NCBI GenBank assembly: GCA_005885165.1
Contig: VAXR01000040.1
Location: 8,661-17,429, forward strand
DNA: 8,769 bases
DNA from: Actinomycetota bacterium
GTDB lineage: Bacteria > Actinomycetota > Thermoleophilia > Solirubrobacterales > Thermoleophilaceae
Direction of reading: 5' to 3'
The position numbers and the translations under genes were made by a program. The stretch's first letter is position 1, and every line of letters starts with the position of its first letter. Shown in pieces: positions 6,764 to 8,769 of this stretch. Under the pieces are notes generated by a model that was given only the letters and a program-made list of their open reading frames with translations, was not told the origin of the DNA and did not search any database.

Positions 6764-6844
6764 GGCGCGTTCGCGACGTGCCCGGGGTTGTTGGCGATAT
6801 ACGACAACAACTCCGGGCGGGTCCGGCCAGACGCGAACGGCGCG
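6764..6844. terminator. Nested palindrome with strong stem-loop, possible bidirectional terminator
   Basis: The core is GCCCGGGGTTGTTG (6780-6793) facing CAACAACTCCGGGC (6805-6818). It makes a 14-bp stem with one G-U pair, around an 11-base loop whose CG/CG ends (6795-6796, 6802-6803) can extend the pairing. Outside it GTTCGCG (6769-6775) faces CGCGAAC (6832-6838), with GCGC blocks beyond on both sides. It sits in the middle of the gap between two convergent genes, about 135 bases from each stop. There is no T-run on either side, so it is not a classical intrinsic terminator; many high-GC actinobacterial terminators lack one. A protein-binding dyad is the alternative. Confidence 0.5.
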
Positions 6845-6906
6845 TTACAGGGCGGCTACCTACGTAACAGACAACCCCCCTTCGTGGCCCAACCTGGAAA
6901 CCCCGC

Positions 6907-6919
6907 GCGCCCAGGGCGC
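6907..6919 (-). terminator. Short GC hairpin after the ATP-grasp gene
   Basis: GCGCC (6907-6911) and GGCGC (6915-6919) can pair around a 3-base loop, about 33 bases after the ATP-grasp stop on the - strand. There is no T-run, and in DNA this rich in GC such a hairpin may be chance. Position is the main argument. Confidence 0.2.
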
Positions 6920-6951
6920 CGTCACGAGCGGCAAACAGCATGCAGGGGCCG

Positions 6952-7938
6952 TTAGCGCGGCGGGCGCGGGCCGCCCTCCACGGCGTCGCGGCCGGTGGGC
7001 CGAATCTGCTCGTCGAGCTCGGTGTGCCAGTACCAGCGGGTGAAGGTCATCCCTGCCGTGAACTCGCCGACGTGCGGCTCGACGCGCTCGCCGGCAGCCA
7101 TCCTCACGATCAGCTCCGGGTAGGTCCGGCCCGGCGGCGCAGCGTACATCGGCGCCGGGAACGCGCCGCCGAAGCGTGTGTTGACGTCGTAGATCCCGAT
7201 CCCGAGCTCGGGGTCGCGAAAGACCTGGACGGTGCAGGGACCGCGCACGGGCAGCGCCTCTCCCACCCGCCGGCCGAGCTCCACCAGCTCGGCGTCCGCC
7301 ACGACCGTCCCCTTGATCGACTCGCCGCCGCGCGACTCGAGCATCGTCCGAGGGATCGCGTTGAGGCAGCGCCCCTCCATGTCGCACAACAGGTCGATCG
7401 AGAAGTGCGGGCCGCTGAGCAGGCGCTGGACCATCACCGGCTCGTCCGCGTAGCCGATGAAGAACTCCATCTGCTCGCGGTCGGCCGCCGGGTGGATGGA
7501 GCGCGCGCCCGAGCCGCGGCGCGGCTTGACGACAACGGGGTAGCGGCCCGGGTCCTCCCCGGGGAGCACGGTCGGCGGGCTCGGCAGCCCGTGGCGGAGC
7601 AGCAGCTCATGCGCCTCGTACTTGTCGAACGTGGCTCCCGCCACGTCGGGCTCCGGGACGAACGCCGGGAGGCCGGAACGGGCGAGGATCTCGATGTCCA
7701 GATCGGTGAGCGGCACGACCGCCCGGACGTCGTGCTCGCGGGCGACGCGTTCGAGGAACGGCACGTAGTCGGGATCGTCCATCGCCGGCGGCGCCACGCG
7801 CACGTCGGCCGCGTACTGCGCCGGGGCGAGCGGGTTCGGGTCCGCCGCCACGACGAACGCGTGGCGGGCGAACGCGCTGACGATGTCGTAGCGCTTGCCA
7901 ACCCCCGTTAGGAGTACGGCTAGGCCGCCGGCTTCCAT
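6952..7938 (-). CDS. ATP-grasp domain ligase in a polysaccharide gene cluster
   Basis: A 328-residue protein. The N-terminal part begins with VLLTGVGKRYDIV and runs through a Rossmann-like pre-ATP-grasp fold (about residues 7-100). The ATP-grasp domain follows: VVVKPRRGSGARS (135-147, ATP-binding Lys138 and glycine loop), the hinge EPVMVQRLLSG, and DVNTRFGGA (251-259), whose Asp251 and Asn253 would bind magnesium and whose Arg255 faces phosphate. The family joins a carboxylate to an amine or similar nucleophile through an acyl-phosphate; members similar to carbamoyl-phosphate synthase halves or PylC occur in many clusters. The ATG start at 7938 has GGGGG upstream and overlaps the sugar transferase by 19 bp, so both are translated from one mRNA. 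The context suggests amidation or amino-acylation of a surface sugar or its precursor, but the substrate is not visible. Confidence 0.88.
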   Translation of the reverse strand: MEAGGLAVLLTGVGKRYDIVSAFARHAFVVAADPNPLAPAQYAADVRVAPPAMDDPDYVPFLERVAREHDVRAVVPLTDLDIEILARSGLPAFVPEPDVAGATFDKYEAHELLLRHGLPSPPTVLPGEDPGRYPVVVKPRRGSGARSIHPAADREQMEFFIGYADEPVMVQRLLSGPHFSIDLLCDMEGRCLNAIPRTMLESRGGESIKGTVVADAELVELGRRVGEALPVRGPCTVQVFRDPELGIGIYDVNTRFGGAFPAPMYAAPPGRTYPELIVRMAAGERVEPHVGEFTAGMTFTRWYWHTELDEQIRPTGRDAVEGGPRPPR

Positions 7939-8510
7939 CCGCCGGTGTCCCCCTTGTACAGGCCGTGGCCGGTGGCGAGCAGGCGCGCCGTGCGCGCCAG
8001 GATCCTCAGGTCCAGCGCGAACGACCGGTGCTCGACGTACCAGACGTCGAGCTCGATCCGCTCGTGCCAGGGCAGCGTCGCGCGGCCGTTCACCTGTGCC
8101 CAGCCGGTGATGCCCGGCTTCACCTCCAGGCGCCGGCGCTGGCGCGGCGTGTACTGGTCGACCTGCGCCTTCAGCGTCGGACGCGGACCGACGAGCGCCA
8201 TGTCCCCCCTCAGCACGTTCACGAGGTTCGGCAGCTCGTCGATCGAGAACCGGCGCAGCAGCGCGCCCACGCGCGTGATCCGCGGGTCGCCCTCGTTCAC
8301 CGCGAGTCCCGCGCCGATGTGCTCGGCGCCTGCCACCATCGTGCGCAGCTTGAGCAGCTCGAAGGTCCGGCCGTCCCTGCCGACGCGCAGCTGGCGGTAG
8401 ACCGGCCACCCGCGCGACTCGAGCCGGATCGCGATCGCGGCGATCACCAGGAGCGGAGCCGCCGCCAGGAGAACCAGCCCGCCGAGGACGATGTCGAGGA
8501 GCCGGCTCAC
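7920..8510 (-). CDS. Bacterial sugar transferase (PglC/WcaJ-like phosphoglycosyl transferase)
   Basis: A 196-residue protein consisting of one N-terminal hydrophobic segment (about 5-28, likely a re-entrant membrane helix) and the catalytic domain. Motifs visible are FELLKLRTM (50-58), the catalytic Asp91-Glu92 dyad in SIDELPNL, LVGPRPT (106-112) and KPGITGWAQVNGR (131-143). The family transfers a sugar-phosphate from a nucleotide sugar to undecaprenyl phosphate at the inner membrane face, the first step of many capsule, exopolysaccharide and glycoprotein glycans. The length matches the minimal PglC type, not the long WcaJ type with extra N-terminal helices. The GTG start at 8510 is preferred over an upstream ATG at 8567: it has GGAGGGG five bases ahead, overlaps the preceding stop as GTGA, and begins directly with the membrane segment. 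Confidence 0.94.
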   Translation of the reverse strand: MSRLLDIVLGGLVLLAAAPLLVIAAIAIRLESRGWPVYRQLRVGRDGRTFELLKLRTMVAGAEHIGAGLAVNEGDPRITRVGALLRRFSIDELPNLVNVLRGDMALVGPRPTLKAQVDQYTPRQRRRLEVKPGITGWAQVNGRATLPWHERIELDVWYVEHRSFALDLRILARTARLLATGHGLYKGDTGGWKPAA

Positions 8511-8769
8511 CGCGTCCCCTCCGCGCGCTCCCAGGCGGCCGGCGTGCCGCGGCGCAGCCAGTCCCATAGGCCGGCCGCCGGCGACGCCGTGACCAGCACG
8601 TAGTAGTAGGCGAGCTGGAGCGGACGGATCCGCCAGATCGCGCCTCCGAGCGCGGCGATTAGGAGCGCAAGCTGGAGCGCGAGTGTCACCGTGTAGACGG
8701 CACCCCTGCCGAGCAGCGCGATGTTGGTCACGAGCGCGACCACATGCAGGAACGGCGTGAGGTAGCGCA
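8507..8769 (-). CDS. Family 2 glycosyltransferase, C-terminal part
   Basis: The frame is open to the window edge, so only the last 86 or so residues are present. They begin RYLTPFLHVVALVTNIALL, contain two hydrophobic stretches likely to be membrane helices, and end with YYVLVTASPAAGLWDWLRRG and TPAAWERAEGTR. This tail, with Trp-Asp and a Pro-Ala-Xaa-Trp-Xaa-Xaa-Ala-Glu-Gly-Thr-Arg end, is what I know from membrane-anchored GT-A (family 2) glycosyltransferases of actinobacterial polysaccharide clusters. The catalytic domain is outside the window, so the assignment rests on the tail and the context. The stop overlaps the sugar transferase start by 4 bp, which makes it the upstream gene of the same operon. 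Confidence 0.7.
   Translation of the reverse strand, partial: RYLTPFLHVVALVTNIALLGRGAVYTVTLALQLALLIAALGGAIWRIRPLQLAYYYVLVTASPAAGLWDWLRRGTPAAWERAEGTR

Larger units (their letters stand above)
6645..6951. other. Convergent intergenic region
   Basis: This is 307 bp between the stops of the MMPL gene (+) and the ATP-grasp gene (-). No credible protein gene is seen: the short open frames here have no recognisable sequence and no good start sites. The middle part (about 6750-6900) is less GC-rich than its surroundings and holds the stem-loop listed separately, plus GTTAC (6844-6848) inverted as GTAAC (6864-6868) with a TACGTA palindrome next to it. A small non-coding RNA cannot be excluded but nothing positive supports one. 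Confidence 0.6.

Noticed and set aside
6795..6803. Similarity of CGATATACG in the stem-loop to the core CGATATATCG of the PadR operator
   Set aside because: The match is short and the outer arms are unrelated, so a second PadR site is not supported.
7939..8409. N-terminal extension of the ATP-grasp frame by about 157 residues
   Set aside because: It lies wholly within the sugar transferase gene and has shadow-like composition; the protein fold begins right after the ATG at 7938.
8511..8567. Upstream ATG (8567) for the sugar transferase
   Set aside because: It would overlap the preceding gene by 61 bp with an atypical Gly/Arg-rich leader; the GTG at 8510 has a strong Shine-Dalgarno and a GTGA coupling overlap.

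Overview
The window is very GC-rich, uses GTG starts freely, packs genes with 4- to 19-bp overlaps and shows little Shine-Dalgarno signal at several starts. This fits a high-GC actinobacterium. The pairing of CocE/NonD hydrolases, PadR-MMPL units and a GT2 / sugar transferase / ATP-grasp cluster suggests Thermoleophilia (Solirubrobacterales-like), but that placement is inference from gene content, not a database match.

Left region (1-1217, + strand): the C-terminal half of a DHA2-type MFS drug transporter is followed, with a 4-bp GTGA overlap, by a MerR-type regulator. This is a self-contained efflux unit. It meets tail to tail a secreted CocE/NonD-type hydrolase (1214-2983, - strand); the two stop codons share one CTAG.

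Centre (2984-6644): a short divergent promoter region separates the CocE-type gene from an alpha/beta hydrolase (from 3040, +). That hydrolase is intact up to its predicted catalytic Asp and then breaks off. At that point lies a 120-bp inverted copy (3696-3815) of codons 73-112 of the downstream MMPL gene (4710-4829), with 119 of 120 bases identical. Next comes a compact control region holding a GTGA-N6-TCAC CRP-like site and a 36-bp palindrome overlapping the padR start codon. After it come a PadR-family repressor gene and, overlapping by 8 bp, an MMPL/RND transporter gene. The padR-MMPL pair looks like an autoregulated lipid or drug export operon.

Right region (6645-8769): a 307-bp convergent intergenic space carries a strong 14-bp stem-loop inside a larger nested palindrome. 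Beyond it, on the - strand and in transcription order, lie the 3' end of a family 2 glycosyltransferase, a PglC/WcaJ-like sugar transferase (phosphoglycosyl transferase) and an ATP-grasp ligase. They are translationally coupled and look like part of a surface-polysaccharide or glycoconjugate operon that begins outside the window.

The main unusual feature is the inverted duplication that cut off the alpha/beta hydrolase. It places a 120-nt segment antisense to the MMPL mRNA upstream of padR on the same strand. No CRISPR array, tRNA, rRNA, insertion sequence or phage gene was seen.
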